64,000 bases of DNA from Semisulcospira habei (GCA_036245525.1 BTPG01000003.1:138452712-138516711), one strand, 5' to 3'; counted from the stretch's first letter, positions 1 through 12,725 are shown. Numbers and translations are program-made. The notes: a model not told the origin generated them from the letters alone.

Positions 1-360
1 ATGTCGAAAATATAAGGTATATTTTCTAAATTTCCCTATCGTCTGCCACCGTTTGATTTTTGTGTTTTACGTTTATTCATGATGTAAGGATACTCCTGAT
101 CTACGTGTTCAGACGAAAGACCTAGGAGAGATTCGCGATACTAGAACTGCGGATGGGCAAGCTGATTTAAAAATGACAGGTACGGCAATAGTTCTAGGAG
201 GCAGGCAATGGGGCATTGAACCCCCTGCGATTGTTAGGTACTGGCCAATCACAGTGTCGGAAAATGGGGTGACTGCACGACAGTCGGTAATGTCTACCCG
301 CAGCTTCGTTCCTTTCCGGTATTCTCCGTCAAAACCGGTGAAAAGTCCGAAAGTTACCGC
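1..360. other. No recognised feature
   Basis: No coding, RNA or repeat signal that I can support. Confidence 0.4.
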
Positions 361-476
361 TTAACACATTCTGCCTCAGGACCGAAATCCCCAAATTTTG
401 AAGTTGCCCTCTGATGGACTGCATTACAATTCTAGATTCATGTCTTGTTTTGGTGTGTCGGGGCTGAATGAATTAA
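361..476. repeat. Family B derivative lacking the hairpin core
   Basis: TTAACACATTCTGCC ... GGGGCTGAATGAATTAA. The outer parts of family B are joined without the central inverted repeat. Confidence 0.6.
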
Positions 477-560
477 CGCAAACACTGATTGGTGCCAAGG
501 TACTCTGGCACTATTTTTGAAATGTCGTGATCAGTCCTCCTCCTTTCAATTGTTCCTATG

Positions 561-670
561 GGGAGCTGGGTAGCTCAGTTGGTAGTGCGTTTGACTCTGG
601 TCCAAAAGGTCGTGGGTTAGAACCCAGCTGGGGTCAAAATTTGTACAGACCTCTTTTTGGTGCCCTGTCT
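561..670 (+). mobile_element. tRNA-derived SINE head
   Basis: A-box-like TAGCTCAGTTGGTAG and B-box-like GTGGGTTAGAACCC with a tRNA-like anticodon arm. The acceptor stem does not pair, so this is a SINE relic, not a tRNA gene. Confidence 0.6.
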
Positions 671-700
671 TTGAAATCACCTTCGTGGTGGACAATATAA

Positions 701-861
701 GTTATTGGTCGCACGGGTTTGCTACACGGACCCTTGTAGGCCTGGAGGAGGTCAAAGGCACCATTGTACCCCGAAGGTTGAAGGCCTGAGTGGTACAATG
801 GTTCCTTTGACCTTCCGAAGGCCTACAAGGGTCCGTGCAGCAAGCCCCTGCTACCAATAAC
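701..861. repeat. 161-bp foldback element
   Basis: Arms begin gttattggt and end accaataac, with near-complete arm complementarity (acggacccttgtaggcct / aggcctacaagggtccgt). Not related to families A-E. Confidence 0.85.
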
Positions 862-1446
862 GTATTTGTTTTCATTCATCCACTATTTTCGTAAAAGAAA
901 TCAAGAAGACATCTTCCGACCTGGATCACGCCAAACATGACTGACGTCAAAGGAATATACATTTATACATAATAGACTTATGACGTAATTTAAAATATTT
1001 CATGACGTTGCTGTCTCAAGTACTGAGTGTGCTTGTTGTTTCGAACAACACTAAGTGACTTTTTACTTTAGAACGTTTTGGCGATTTTTTATAGAACAAA
1101 ACTCACATTCAAGATGCGTCACAAAGAGGGCTACAAGAAGTCCACCATTTTTCGCTACAAGGGTTTTTGTATCATGGTCACATGGTACGGTTTGCGCTAA
1201 AGGGTCTGGTCGTGTGACGTAGGGAGGAAAACAAAAGACTTTAAGCCCTGAACGTTTAACTTGTTCCTGGTGTTCCGTCTGCTCAATGTGAGATAACAGA
1301 CACGTGTGTGTTTCGTGATCTTTAGTCTGAGTAGAGTACAGGGCGGACGCTAGCAGTAGTCCTGTCGAAAGTGGCGTTATAAAGGCCAAACTCTAGTTCA
1401 TAAATAGGTCAGATAATGTGCATAGTTCAAACTGGGCGGGAGAAGG

Positions 1447-1515
1447 GGGGGGGGGGGGGCGGGAGGGGGTGGGGGTGGGGGAGGGGTGGGGGGAGGGGGG
1501 GTGGGGGTGTAGGTG
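1447..1515 (+). repeat. G-rich run with quadruplex potential
   Basis: Many consecutive G4-G8 blocks separated by single bases. Confidence 0.8.
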
Positions 1516-1732
1516 GGTGGGTGGTATTCCAGGGATTTCTTACCCTCTACTCCCACCCCCCACGCTAAAAAATACTTTAAAATAATTTATCAAAGTTCGT
1601 TCTTTGAGTTTGGATCCTAACCCCTCACCCCTCCTCTTAAATGTTTCCTAAAAGGTCTTCATATACCCCCCCCCCTAAAAAGAAAACAGAAAAAAGAAAG
1701 AAAAAGAGACTAAGGCTGACGTTTTGCAGGAC

Positions 1733-1797
1733 ACAGTAAGCAAAGGTCCTCGGGCACACGACGGCCGCAGTGGGCCCGAATACGTTTTGCTGCTAGG
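1733..1797. repeat. Family D palindrome, decayed
   Basis: cagtaagcaaaggtcctcggg ... with acggccgcagtgggcccg; resembles 62079-62157. Confidence 0.6.
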
Positions 1798-1894
1798 GGA
1801 GAACTTATTGCGTTTGGCGTTTGTGTTTTTTTTCATTCTCACGTTAACCTGAACGCGAATATTGCGGTCTGAATTTATGATATACTGATTCTGA

Positions 1895-2002
1895 TTAACC
1901 CTATCGCTGCCGAGAAAAAAGTGATCGCAATCCAACTGCAAGAGGCATAGATCCTCATAAGCCCCGCGACTGGGTGGGCTCATGAGGATCTACGCCTCTT
2001 GC
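1895..2002. repeat. Family A TTAA-end hairpin
   Basis: TTAACCCTATCGCTGCCGAG, then hairpin aagaggcatagatcctcat / atgaggatctacgcctctt (1938-2002). Right end not found. Confidence 0.8.
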
Positions 2003-2210
2003 TGAGACCATTTTGTATCAATGGTCCTTAAAGGAGCTTGTGGCCTTTATGTCGTATAATACACACAGCTAGACTTCAGAAACAAAATAATACATCAAGT
2101 GAGGGTGAAGCCGTTAAATATACGTGCCACATTTATGTCCATTGTGGGATGGAGAAAGTTTCGAGAACATTCATTGGAAGCATGTTCCAGACACGTAGTA
2201 AGAGAACGTT

Positions 2211-2309
2211 TTAAACCCTTTCAGTGCTGAGAAAATGTGAACACTACCCAAATGCAAGAGGCATTGATCCTCATGAGCCCCCGCAATCACGAGGATCTAA
2301 GCCTCTTGC
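2211..2309. repeat. Family A TTAA-end hairpin
   Basis: TTAAACCCTTTCAGTGCTGAG, then a hairpin at 2253-2309 with a shortened right arm. Confidence 0.8.
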
Positions 2310-2337
2310 TGACATTTCTTTGAATCCATATTCCTGG

Positions 2338-2706
2338 TTGTACATTGAGTAACGTCCCGATAGCAACAAGACTTTCTCAGGACGTGCCTGCACTGCGTGG
2401 GAAAAAAACCCCAACTAAACAGAATTTTGAATGTATGTCGCCAGCCGGTCTAATACACTAAATAAACCTAAGACCATTTAGCAACACACATCCAATATCA
2501 AGAGCTATAGGCAGCGCAGACAGTAGGGAGAGTTTAAAAAAGGAAAATACAGGTGAATGGACCAAGGGTAGACAGAAACACATGCCCCAGAATAGAGGGG
2601 AAAACACACCCTATGGGGGCTGATCAGGGTGACCCTGGGAACTATAAAGAAGTTAACCCCACCAAAGTCCACCAGGGCAGACCCGGGTGGGGGTCCATAT
2701 TCCTGG
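2338..2706 (+). repeat. Family H repeat, copy 1
   Basis: Starts tgtacattgagtaacgtccc and ends in ccagggcagacccgggtggg. An inverted copy at 4255-4607 faces it across the LINE at 2757; partial copies lie at 9862-10065 and 12897-13276. Confidence 0.8.
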
Positions 2707-2756
2707 GACATCTAGGGTGTTTTGGTCTTGAATTCACGAAGTCTGCGTCAGCTGGT

Positions 2757-3989
2757 CTCTTGGCTTGACTTCGCGAACGAAGATTTTAGGTTATTTTCTC
2801 CTGAGCCGCTTTTCCTTAAGGCTAGTTCTGCGAGAGTCCTCAAAGGAGACGGCTGCCTTGTAAATGGTGGAGCGCCAGGTGTCGCGGTCCGCAGCAAGCG
2901 AAGACCACTGGCGGTGGTTGATTTGGCAGGTACTAAGTGACTTCTTGAGACCGTCTTTGTATCTCTTCTTTGGTGCCCCTCTGTCTCGGTGTCCAGTGGC
3001 GAGCTCGCCGACCAGGGTGATCTTGGGTAGGCGATGATCCTCCATCCTGGAGACGTGCCCCGCCCAGCGAAGCTGTGTCCGCAGCAACAAAGTCTCGATG
3101 CTCACAGTTTCCGCCTGTTCAAGGACCTCGACGTTGGTGACATAGTCACTCCAGTGAATGCCGAAGATGGTACGCAAGCAGCGCTGGTGGAAGCGTTCGA
3201 GGAGGTCCGGTAGAGGGCCGAGGACTCGGAACCATACAACAGGGTGGTGACGACGACACGCTGATCATGGTGCCATTTTTTAGCTGTTGATTGTGCCACG
3301 CCCGCTTGAATAGTCGCCCGAAAGCACTGTTCGCTTTTGCCAGCCTGTTGTCCAGTTCCTTGTCCAGCTTGGCGTATGACGTGATGATGCAGCCAAGGTA
3401 GGTAAATTGGTGTACAGACTTCAGTTTGGTCTCGCCGATGGTGATGTGGGGAGGGCAATGCTCTTCCTTGGGTGCCCGCTGATGAAGGACCTCTGTCTTT
3501 TTCAGACCTCAAGTCCAAAGAGCTGGGCAGCATCTGCGAAGCAGGACGTGATGCGCTGCAAGGCTCTCTCTGTGTGTGCAACAAGGGCAGCGTCATCAGC
3601 AAAGAACAGCTCACGAATCAGTCGGTCTAGGGTTTTGGTGTGGGCCTGCAGTCGTCTGAGGTTCAACAGGCTGCCATCGAGACGATACCTGATGTACACT
3701 GCGTCGTCATCGTCGAGGTCCACTGTGACCTGCTTCAACATCATGCTAAAGAAGATGGTAAAGAGGGTCGGAGCCACCACGCAGCCCTGCTTCACGCCGT
3801 TGAGAATGGGGAATGGTTTTGAGAGGTCACTGTTGAGTCTGACCTGGCCTTGCTGGTCCTCGTGGAGCTGGACGATCATGCTGAGGAACTTTGGGGGACA
3901 GCCAAGTCGCTCCAGGATCTGCCACATGCCTTGTCTGCTCACAGTGTCAAACGCTTTTGTTAGGTCGACAAACGTTACGTACAGCCCTT
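2757..3989 (-). mobile_element. 5'-truncated RTE-like LINE fragment
   Basis: Flanked by the 13-bp duplication TGCGTCAGCTGGT (2744-2756 and 3990-4002). Minus-strand frames show TKAFDTVSRQGMWQIL, LNGVKQGCVVAPTLFTIFF, LFFADDAALVAHTERAL and LRWAGHVSRMEDHRLPK, broken by frameshifts at about 3510 and 3180. Only the RT palm onward and the C-terminus remain. Confidence 0.85.
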
Positions 3990-4026
3990 TGCGTCAGCTG
4001 GTACTTCACGGGTTAACATGGGTGTT

Positions 4027-4135
4027 TTAAGTCATTCAGCCCGACGGCCGTATTTCCCAAATTTTGGAGGCGTCATCTAATGACTATGCACCAGTTGCAG
4101 GAGATGCTGTAGTGCGTCAGGGCTGAATGGGTTAA
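4027..4135. repeat. Family B derivative lacking the hairpin core (109 bp)
   Basis: TTAAGTCATTCAGCCCGACG ... GTCAGGGCTGAATGGGTTAA. The two flanks of family B meet at gcaggagatg with the ~90-bp palindrome precisely absent. Confidence 0.75.
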
Positions 4136-4254
4136 AAGTCTGCAGCCGACATAACTTACAGGACACTTCCAACGACCTTTGACCCTGCATGCAGTTTTTA
4201 GGTCATAGTTTAATAAACTGTAGTCGACTTCGCTAATAGCAGCTTCATATATAT

Positions 4255-4607
4255 ACCCCCACCCGGGTGTGCCATGGGGGACTTGGGTGGGGTTAAGTAC
4301 TTTTTAGTTCCCTGGGTCACCCTGGTCAGCCCCACAGGGTGGATTTTCCCCTCTAATCTGGGCATGTGTTTCTGTCTACCCTTGGTCAATTCACCTGTAT
4401 TTGCCTTTTTAAAACTCTCCCTACTGTCTGCACTGCCTGTAGCTCTTGATATTGGATGTGTGTTGCTAAATGGTCTTAGCTTTGTATTTGTAACGTATTG
4501 GACCGGCTGGCGACATACATTCAATATTCTGTTTAGTTTTTTTTCACAAGCAGTGCAGGCACGTCCTGACAAAGTCTTGTTGCTGTCGGGACATTAAGCA
4601 ATGTACA
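4255..4607 (-). repeat. Family H repeat, copy 2 (inverted)
   Basis: Reverse complement of copy 1 with scattered differences. Ends at the (AT)n run 4612-4701. Confidence 0.8.
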
Positions 4608-4609
4608 AT

Positions 4610-4611
<2 letters not shown>

Positions 4612-4701
<90 letters not shown>
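4612..4701. repeat. (AT)n microsatellite
   Basis: About 45 uninterrupted units. Confidence 0.98.
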
Positions 4702-4706
<5 letters not shown>

Positions 4707-5579
4707 AGATGGCGGCCATGCAACACCTCCTGGCCGCCCGCTCCGGCAGAAATGGTCGCCACCGACAGAATTCTAGCCATTGTACTTTCGTTTGATATAC
4801 GATGTCAGGCCGTGCAATGCTGCATCACGACCAGTATTCTTTTTTGAGGACTTTTGTAAATTTGATGTGCTGTCAGTGACTGTTAATTAGATTTCATATT
4901 TTTCTCCGCTGTGCCGCTATGCTGGGAGTTGATACACGCTGATTCAGTTGTACCAAGCGGATATTAGAAGAACAGCGCGCGCTATGCTGTGGCAATACAC
5001 CCAACGTGCTTTCCTCCCCTTTCATCATTTCATCTCAGGAGTGGCTCTTCCGGCACGCCAAGCTTAACATCACTGCCTGCGCTAGCCTGTGCACTCAACG
5101 AAGCCAGTACCAGCAAGCTTCAGGCCCCACATTTCCAGCCTAATGATGTAATGATAGTCACCCCCCAGACGCAGTGACTGTGTTTCTGACTGAACAGCTG
5201 CGTGTGTACTTTTTAGAAACCATTTGGGACTGCTTTCACGTTAATGATGTAGTTCTACTACGTTTGTTTTTAAAATGAATATGAAGTTATATACTAGTTA
5301 AGTTCAGTATAATTAAGGTGGTGACTGTTTATGCCGGAGCGACTGTCTAAACACCGGCGCTGCACTATTGCGGCGACTGACGGGCCCACAGGTGCTGTTT
5401 GACCGTTGTTCAGTTTTATGTTGCCTAGGCTGATCGGAGATAGTCTCCGTATCGACGCGGGTATTTTGTTTCTGTTGTTAACTTGTTTTATGTACTAGTT
5501 TTAGCCAATTAGGAACTTAATAAAGAACATTATAATAGTGTGTTCAGGGGACATAGGGCTGTCTTATTATTCTGTTTTT
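4702..5579. other. No recognised gene or repeat
   Basis: Moderately complex DNA. It starts acaagatggcggccatgcaa and contains an aataaagaa poly(A)-like signal at about 5519. It could be an untranslated part of an unrecognised element. Confidence 0.4.
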
Positions 5580-5892
<313 letters not shown>

Positions 5893-5967
5893 ACAATAAT
5901 ACTTTATTAATCCCTCATATATATATACATGGAAATATATGGCAATAAACTATCTTATCTTATATAC

Positions 5968-6325
5968 AGCAGAACCTGGTTTGAGCGACCATCCTTATGA
6001 GAGATCGTACCTGTCCTTAAAGACTGTCAGATAGTGCAGCGCCTGTTTTAATGACCACCTTAGTGAAGGATCGCCTGTTACTAAAGGCTGTCAGATAGTA
6101 GATGATCGTCTGGTTCTATACCTGCGTATTTTTCTGTGGGCTGGTGATTGGGTGCCCGATAGGTGGGGGCAAGGGATCTAACTGTTTGTCTGTCAGATAG
6201 TGCACCACCTTTATATGAGAGATCCCACCTTTCATTAAAGACGGTCAGATACTGCAGAACCTGTTTTCAGAGACCACCGAGAGGTTACCTGTCATTAATG
6301 ACCGTCAGATACAGCAGAAGCTGTG
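5968..6325 (+). repeat. Degenerate ~60-70-bp tandem repeat
   Basis: About five copies of a unit containing tgtcagatagtgcagcacct, gaccacc and gatcgcctgtcattaaag. Confidence 0.7.
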
Positions 6326-6501
6326 ATAATTGGCACATTATCCTAAAACTCGTTATAATATCGACTATTGTAGAAATGATGAAGGGAATACGAATTTTTT
6401 TAAAAAGAAATGACGATCTGCATTCGGGTCGAAAATCACGTGACCAAATAGCCACTCAACGATTGGCTAGAATGCTAGACGGTTTCTTAATGCTGTTTTC
6501 G

Positions 6502-6726
6502 CAACCCTTTTACTGCCGGGGCAAGACGAACGCTACCCAGCTGCAAGAGACATAAATCCTCCTGGGCCTCCGCTTTCGCGGGGCCCCATAAGGATTTATG
6601 TCTCTTGTTAGTTCTATTTCTGTATGCCTAATTTTGCCTCATTTATATCTGTGTTCGCCACGATAATGTCAGTGTGCAGTTTTTTTCTGACTCTAAATTG
6701 GTGATCACCGACAGCGAAAGGGTTAA
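6502..6726. repeat. Family A element
   Basis: Left end lacks TTAA (gcaacccttttactgcc); hairpin 6541-6608; right end GACAGCGAAAGGGTTAA. Confidence 0.8.
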
Positions 6727-6824
6727 ATAATGGCAAAATACGTCACATTCACTTAGGTAACGCAGGAAAACGCACGCCAGACGTAGAAAATATTGACATG
6801 CTACTGAAAATAATTAAACACATT

Positions 6825-7600
6825 TAGAAGAAACTACCAAGTGAGTAGGAAAAAGCACTGTCAAGGGAAAGAAGTGTGCATGATAGACCAACGACCATAT
6901 ATCTACTTTGGTCCAAGCACACACACACACACAAAGATAGGAAAGTGGGGGTGCGCTAAGTAAGTGATTGGAAGCAATGCATATGGAAGCCCCCGTCGAA
7001 GGGGGGGGGGGGGGGGGCGTATCACTAAGCCACTGTTCCAGCCCCTTGGTGCATGGAAATTTAAATCTATGTCCCCCAAGTGGGGGTCCAGATATTGAGC
7101 CGGTGTGGACAGCTGTTTCGGTCTTGGCGACCTCTTCAGCACACCATCGGCAATACTGGAGGAAGAGAAGGAATTTCTGCTTACCTGCAAAGAAGACCAC
7201 ATTTTACTGTGGTTTCTGCAGGGGCATACATTCCATGCCTCCACCTAGAGCCAAATTTCCATGCACCCTAAGAGAGAACCTACTAAAAAGGGGGAAGGGG
7301 TTGCAGTCAAAATTGTAGTAAAAAACCAGACCGAAAGGGTTGACTGCCAGTGCTTGTAATTTAGAAGAAACTACCAAGTGAGTAGGAAAAAGCACTGTCA
7401 AGGGAGAGAAGTGTGCATGATAGACCAATGCACCAGCGCACCCCCTCTTTCCTATCTTTTTATTTTTGCGCTTGGACCAAAGTAGATCTATGATCATTGG
7501 TCTATCATGCACACTTCTCTCCCTTGACAGTGCTTTTTCCTACTCACTTGGTAGTTTCTTCTAAATTACAAGCACTGGCAGTCAACCCTTTCGGTCTAGT
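6825..7600. repeat. Family G repeat cluster
   Basis: A left unit (accaagtgagtaggaaaaag.. to gcatatggaagccc), a unique interior up to about 7340, a second direct unit (7358-7440) and an inverted unit (7495-7600). Same family as 28146-28915. Confidence 0.7.
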
Positions 7601-7855
7601 TTTTTTAAACACATTTAGTTTGAAAAATGTTATTTAAAAGTGATATTTGAGAGACAGCTTTGCTTTGACTACCTGGTTTACCATACCGCATCTAGATCAA
7701 GTTCCGTAAGATCGTGTTTGCGTTTTCTAAGCGTACATACGGGAAGGTGCGCGCAGGCGTCGCCTCACACTGTGTCACCGTCATGGTTCAGAGATTGACA
7801 AGAATCCCGCGTCCGCGACCGACTGACGATATGTAATATAATCATGTGTCTCGGC

Positions 7856-8019
<164 letters not shown>

Positions 8020-8180
8020 CACTACTAATGAACAAAAGGCCTACGGGCCGACATTGCGCCGGGCCAGTTCACGCCGATGTCGGTCCGACGATCGTGTGCT
8101 TGCTCTGGCGCATTTTACACTTGTGACAACGTAACTGTAGGACGACTACACACCGTGTCTTTTTCGTTCTATAGTCCAGA

Positions 8181-8260
8181 TTAACCTCTTGACTGCTGCT
8201 GGGCGGAAATGACGCGTCTTATCCGCCCTGCGGTATCGTCAGCAGCAGGCAAAGGGTTAA
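8181..8260. repeat. TTAA-bounded palindrome, family E-like
   Basis: 80 bp, TTAACCTCTTGACTGCTGC ... GCAGCAGGCAAAGGGTTAA. Confidence 0.85.
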
Positions 8261-8350
8261 CAGTCAGGGGCCAGTTACGTAATTATGAGCTTAGTCCTGA
8301 GACAGCCACTACACAAGCTCACTCTTATAACTGTCCCACGGCTCAGCGTG

Positions 8351-8430
8351 TTAACTCATTCGAGACGTGCCGCCTCCGGATACGCGGCTTATGCCGCGTA
8401 TCCGGAGGCGGGACGTTTCGAATGAGGTAA
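8351..8430. repeat. Family C TTAA palindrome (80 bp)
   Basis: TTAACTCATTCGAGACG ... CGTTTCGAATGAGGTAA, with stem cctccggatacgcggc and complement. Confidence 0.9.
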
Positions 8431-8524
8431 AGGGTTGTGCTCATGCAGCTAACCGGACATCCACAAGGGTTCCATCTCCTTCGATCTTTTAACTGCAGCC
8501 CAGCCTGAGTTTATATTTCGTAGG

Positions 8525-8535
8525 GTGTGTGTGTG

Positions 8536-8583
<48 letters not shown>

Positions 8584-8605
8584 TGTGTGCGTGCGTGTGT
8601 GTGTG
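8525..8605. repeat. (GT)n/(GTGC)n followed by a G run
   Basis: gtgt then gcgt units, then about 13 G at 8607-8620. Confidence 0.95.
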
Positions 8606-8724
8606 TTGGGGGGGGGGGGGGAGGGGAAAAAATGCGTATGACGCGAACACGTATCTTTCTTTATTCTTGTCTCTATTTGTTATGCCTTACCGCTGCGTCA
8701 AAATTTCTCCCCGGGGACAATAAA

Positions 8725-8960
8725 GTACCATGTGTGGTATGTTATGGTATGATGTGATTTGGTGTGGTGTGGTGTGGTGTTTGGTATGCCGCTGTGGTGT
8801 GGTGTGGTATGGTAGGGTAGGGTATGGTGTTGTGTGGTATGGCCCGGTGTGGTGTGGTATGGTATGGTATGGCATGGCATGGCATAGCTTGGTATGATAT
8901 GGTATGGTGTGGTATGGTATGGTAACATATCGTATAGTATTGTATTGTATTGCATTGTTT
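8725..8960. repeat. Degenerate TGGTA/TGGTG pentamer array
   Basis: Purine/T-rich strand with tggta, tggtg and tggca units, grading into tgtat units at the 3' end. Confidence 0.9.
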
Positions 8961-9296
8961 TGTGTTGTACAATATCAGCCGACGTTGTGATTTTGTGCCT
9001 GTGGTTATGTGCAGAGACTGTTATCAGTGCATTACTGAAAGGAATAGTATAGGACCTATGCAGACTCACGACTGATGATGCTGCAGGATATCAGTAGCGT
9101 GGTGATTTATACGGCTCATAAATCGCGCAGGCAGAGAAAGGCAAATAGTGCTATGAAACAGAGTTCATCATGGGCTTTGTCTAAATTGCACGCAGAAGTC
9201 AGAAAAAACCTAAGGCAACCTCAATGTCAATTAAGTCAGTTTTTATATTGCAGCCTGACGCCAGTTCAGTGCCGAGAAAATATGAAACTACTCAAC

Positions 9297-9363
9297 TGCA
9301 AGAGGTATAGATCCTAATAAGCCCCCGCAGTTGAGGGGGCTCATGAGGATCTATGCCTCTTGC
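9297..9363. repeat. Family A hairpin
   Basis: tgcaagaggtatagatccta ... aggatctatgcctcttgc, preceded by a left flank cagttcagtgccgagaaaat. Confidence 0.8.
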
Positions 9364-9471
9364 TGAGCCCTTTTTGAATCCTTGTTCGTGGAACATCTTT
9401 AAAAAATCGTCTTGAAAAATGAATTAACAAAGATTGAAAGAACACAGTCTGCGCTAAAATAATTGACCCTG

Positions 9472-9600
<129 letters not shown>

Positions 9601-9654
9601 TGATGCAAACGTGACCACGTCCTATCGTTGATTCTTATGTGTCCCTGTAACCAG

Positions 9655-9795
9655 TGCCTCTCGCAAAATCTGAGGCTTAAGATTATCTCGGCTGAGTTGC
9701 GTGAGTGAGCTTAAATCTTGCGCAAGCCACTAATCAAGGTTAGTGGTTGCTTAGTGACATGGGCCAAATAATAAGCTCACTCATGCAACTGACCC
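9655..9795. repeat. Family F foldback element, divergent
   Basis: The gagttgcgtgagtgagctta part and its near complement taagctcactcatgcaactg flank a cactaa/ttagtg stem. Confidence 0.65.
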
Positions 9796-9861
9796 CTGCG
9801 CCCTATATTAGGGCTCCTTGAGCCCTTTGCAGCAGACAGGGACTCACTCCTGCTGATCTTT

Positions 9862-10065
9862 CTCAGGACGTGCCTGCGCAAGAAAAAAGAATATTGAATG
9901 TATATCGCCAGCCGATATAAATAAACCTAAGACATACTATGGACGCTGCACCTTCATGCAAATTTATCGTACCTTACTTTACAGAAAAGAGTAGAGAATC
10001 CTTACAATTACAAAATATGTACAGGGAAAATGATATATTAAAAATGCTTTAACCGCAACACATAA
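9862..10065 (+). repeat. Family H repeat, partial copy 3
   Basis: Shares tttctcaggacgtgcctgcg and the gccgatataaataaacctaa block with the others, then a 3' half shared only with 12897-13276. Confidence 0.7.
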
Positions 10066-10080
10066 CCCCTTAACTGTGGG

Positions 10081-10142
<62 letters not shown>

Positions 10143-10143
10143 C
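10081..10143. repeat. (AAT)n microsatellite
   Basis: 21 units, next to the end of a family H copy. Confidence 0.98.
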
Positions 10144-10208
10144 ATTCCTTACTATAGCGCCTAACTACAAAAACAGCTCTAAGCAAGGCAAGGCGAACTG
10201 TACCCAAC

Positions 10209-10274
10209 TGCAAGAGACATAAACCCTCATGAGCCCCCGCGATCGCGGGGGTTCATGAGGAATTATGTCTCTTG
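10209..10274. repeat. Family A hairpin
   Basis: tgcaagagacataaaccctc ... atgaggaattatgtctcttg with a ccccgcgatcgcgggg tip. Confidence 0.85.
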
Positions 10275-10363
10275 TTAGTCCTATGTCCATTTTGGGTCCC
10301 ACTTCGTTTATATTCTTCACGCGGTCAGTGTTCAGTGATAAGAGTCCGAAATAGCTAAGGCTG

Positions 10364-10577
10364 TTAACTCATTCTACCCCAGACAAACCACAGCAAGATA
10401 CGGATCGACCATGATAGTTCAAGGGTGATGCCAGAATAGCTTGGCGCCTATGGGCGCCAAGCTATTCTGGCATCACCCTTGAACTATCATGGTCGATCTG
10501 TGTCCTGCACTGCAATGCAGTCTTCAGAGGACAACGGCAAAATTTGAGGATTTCGGTGTTGGGGTAGAATGAGTTAA
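10364..10577. repeat. Family B TTAA palindromic element
   Basis: 214 bp, TTAACTCATTCTACCCC ... GGGGTAGAATGAGTTAA. The central ~95-bp hairpin contains gatagttcaagggtgatgcc and tagcttggcgcc with its exact complement. Confidence 0.9.
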
Positions 10578-10650
10578 GCGTCTGAGCAGGAGAGCGAAGG
10601 GAATCGCCGGGTCGTGGGTTCGAATCCCCGTCCAGGCCCCTTTAGCTGGA
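10578..10650 (+). mobile_element. tRNA-like SINE fragment
   Basis: B box GGGTTCGAATCCCCG with a preceding tRNA-like half. No functional tRNA can be folded with a complete acceptor stem. Confidence 0.45.
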
Positions 10651-10724
10651 CTCGCAATCCAGGGAGAAAAAACGCATTTGTTCAATAGCATGTCCGTTGA
10701 AAGGTCCTGGTAAATCAAAGTGTC

Positions 10725-10981
<257 letters not shown>

Positions 10982-11029
10982 TGCAGTGATTTCAGACGCG
11001 ATATATGCAATCACTGGCAGCGAAAGGGA

Positions 11030-11999
11030 TAAAATTATATGTGGTAGTCTGTGTTTTCAGACCTTTCGGCGTAAAGTCTCGAGGTCCCACATCACAGAAT
11101 AATGCACAAGTATAGATAAAATCCCGACCAAAAAAAAAAAAAAAAAAATTCGAAAGAAGAACAAGAAAGGTGACTGTAAAATGCAAAGAAAATTTCAGCA
11201 AAGAAAGAAACGCGTTTAGAAAGGATAATTATTATGAGACCTTCCTGCTCCTAGAAACTAATTTGTGGTTGTGCTTTCTTACAACATCTCGAACACTACG
11301 AGGAAAGAGGAAGAACTTGAAGGTAGTTTCAAATCTCACCCGTCTGACACCCTTGCAACACTCCCTTCTATCAACAAGACCTTTTCAGTGATAAGAGACG
11401 TATTTTTTTTAACCCTTTGACTGTCGGTAGCGCTTTTGGTCGCGGTGATTCCTTCTGCTGCAAACTCCACCACAGAATACTGAACTACAAAGGCAGCTTT
11501 AGACCGCTCTCGGCCTGACTTCCGTACTCACTGAAACACGCAGAAAGGCCTTAAAGCGACCTACTCCAGTCAACACTCTGCTAATACATCGCAATATCTC
11601 CTATTAAAATGTTCTTTATATGTCTAACATTGATGTTGGACACAAGGGCTAAATTATGAAGCTTGAATGTCGTAAAATGGAAGCCTGTTTTGCTCTTCTT
11701 CAAGTTTGCACGCAGGAGAATTCCTTCTGTTGCGCTCAAAAGGCAGCGGAAAGCCCCCTGTACGTGTGTCTACTCACGTGGGGCAAGAGGGCACAGCAGT
11801 TTTAGTTGAGGCAAGCCATTGATAACCCGTTGTGTCGGGGAATTTTAGCAATCAAAGCCTTCGATGGAGCAGATCATTTTAACTGACTTGAACAGCAAAC
11901 GAAAAGTGACGTCAATGGAAACCCATGAAACACTAAAATGTTTCCGACGAGTTCGGTGATGTCCCATTTCGTTTGCTCTTCAGCATATAGCCTATCACC
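11030..11999. other. No gene recognised
   Basis: Contains an A run (11130-11148) and a family E-like left part (ctttgactgtcggtagcgct at 11413) but no partner arm. Confidence 0.4.
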
Positions 12000-12214
12000 T
12001 TAAACCCCTATAACTGCCGGGGCAAAGCTGCAAGAGACAAAACCCTCATGAGCCCCCGCAGTCGCGGGGGCTCATGAGGGTGTATGTCTCTTGTTAATCT
12101 GAATTATCTTTATGCCTATTTTACCCCCATTTGCATCTGTGTTCTTAACGCGAATGTCGGTCAGTGTGATCATTTCCGACGTGAGATCCGTGATCACTGG
12201 GAGCGGAGGGATGA
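12000..12214. repeat. Family A element
   Basis: TTAAACCCCTATAACTGCC, hairpin 12029-12096, right end gggagcggagggatgaaag. Confidence 0.8.
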
Positions 12215-12725
12215 AAGTTTGAGTGTAAGGTTCTCCTATGACAATGTCTCCTGTTCACGTGACAGCGATCGGGTCTGTTTGCACCCTAAGGTTGTGTTGA
12301 GTCATCCCAACCTATTAAAATGTGACTACGGGGGTCAAGTTCGCTTACATACTGGTTCGTTGTGCACTCAAGGATTTTGAAGCCAGGGATTTTACACTCA
12401 TTATGTGCCGTAGGGTCGTAGGATAATCTCGCGCAAACACTAGGCAGGTGAAACCACGATGCATTCTCGTCAAAGAAACGATCCATTTTCGACCGATTCT
12501 GTTTAACCAATGTTTTATGTTAGATACAGTTTTGAGCAGTGCAAATAAACGTACTTTTAGATGGTTACTGATAACGTGATGATGAAGACCATAAAAGTGA
12601 TGATGATGTTGTCAAAGACGACGACATTGACGATGTGCGTCCACATGTACAGTGCGCTGACATCCATGTTATATAGTTATACAGGTGTGTGGCAGGATTA
12701 AGCCTTTTTGTACCAGAAAGAGCTT

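Noticed and set aside
561..633. Functional tRNA gene
   Set aside because: A- and B-box-like motifs exist, but the acceptor stem does not pair; best read as a SINE head.
3407..4030. 207-codon plus-strand ORF
   Set aside because: Antisense shadow of the LINE reverse transcriptase on the minus strand.
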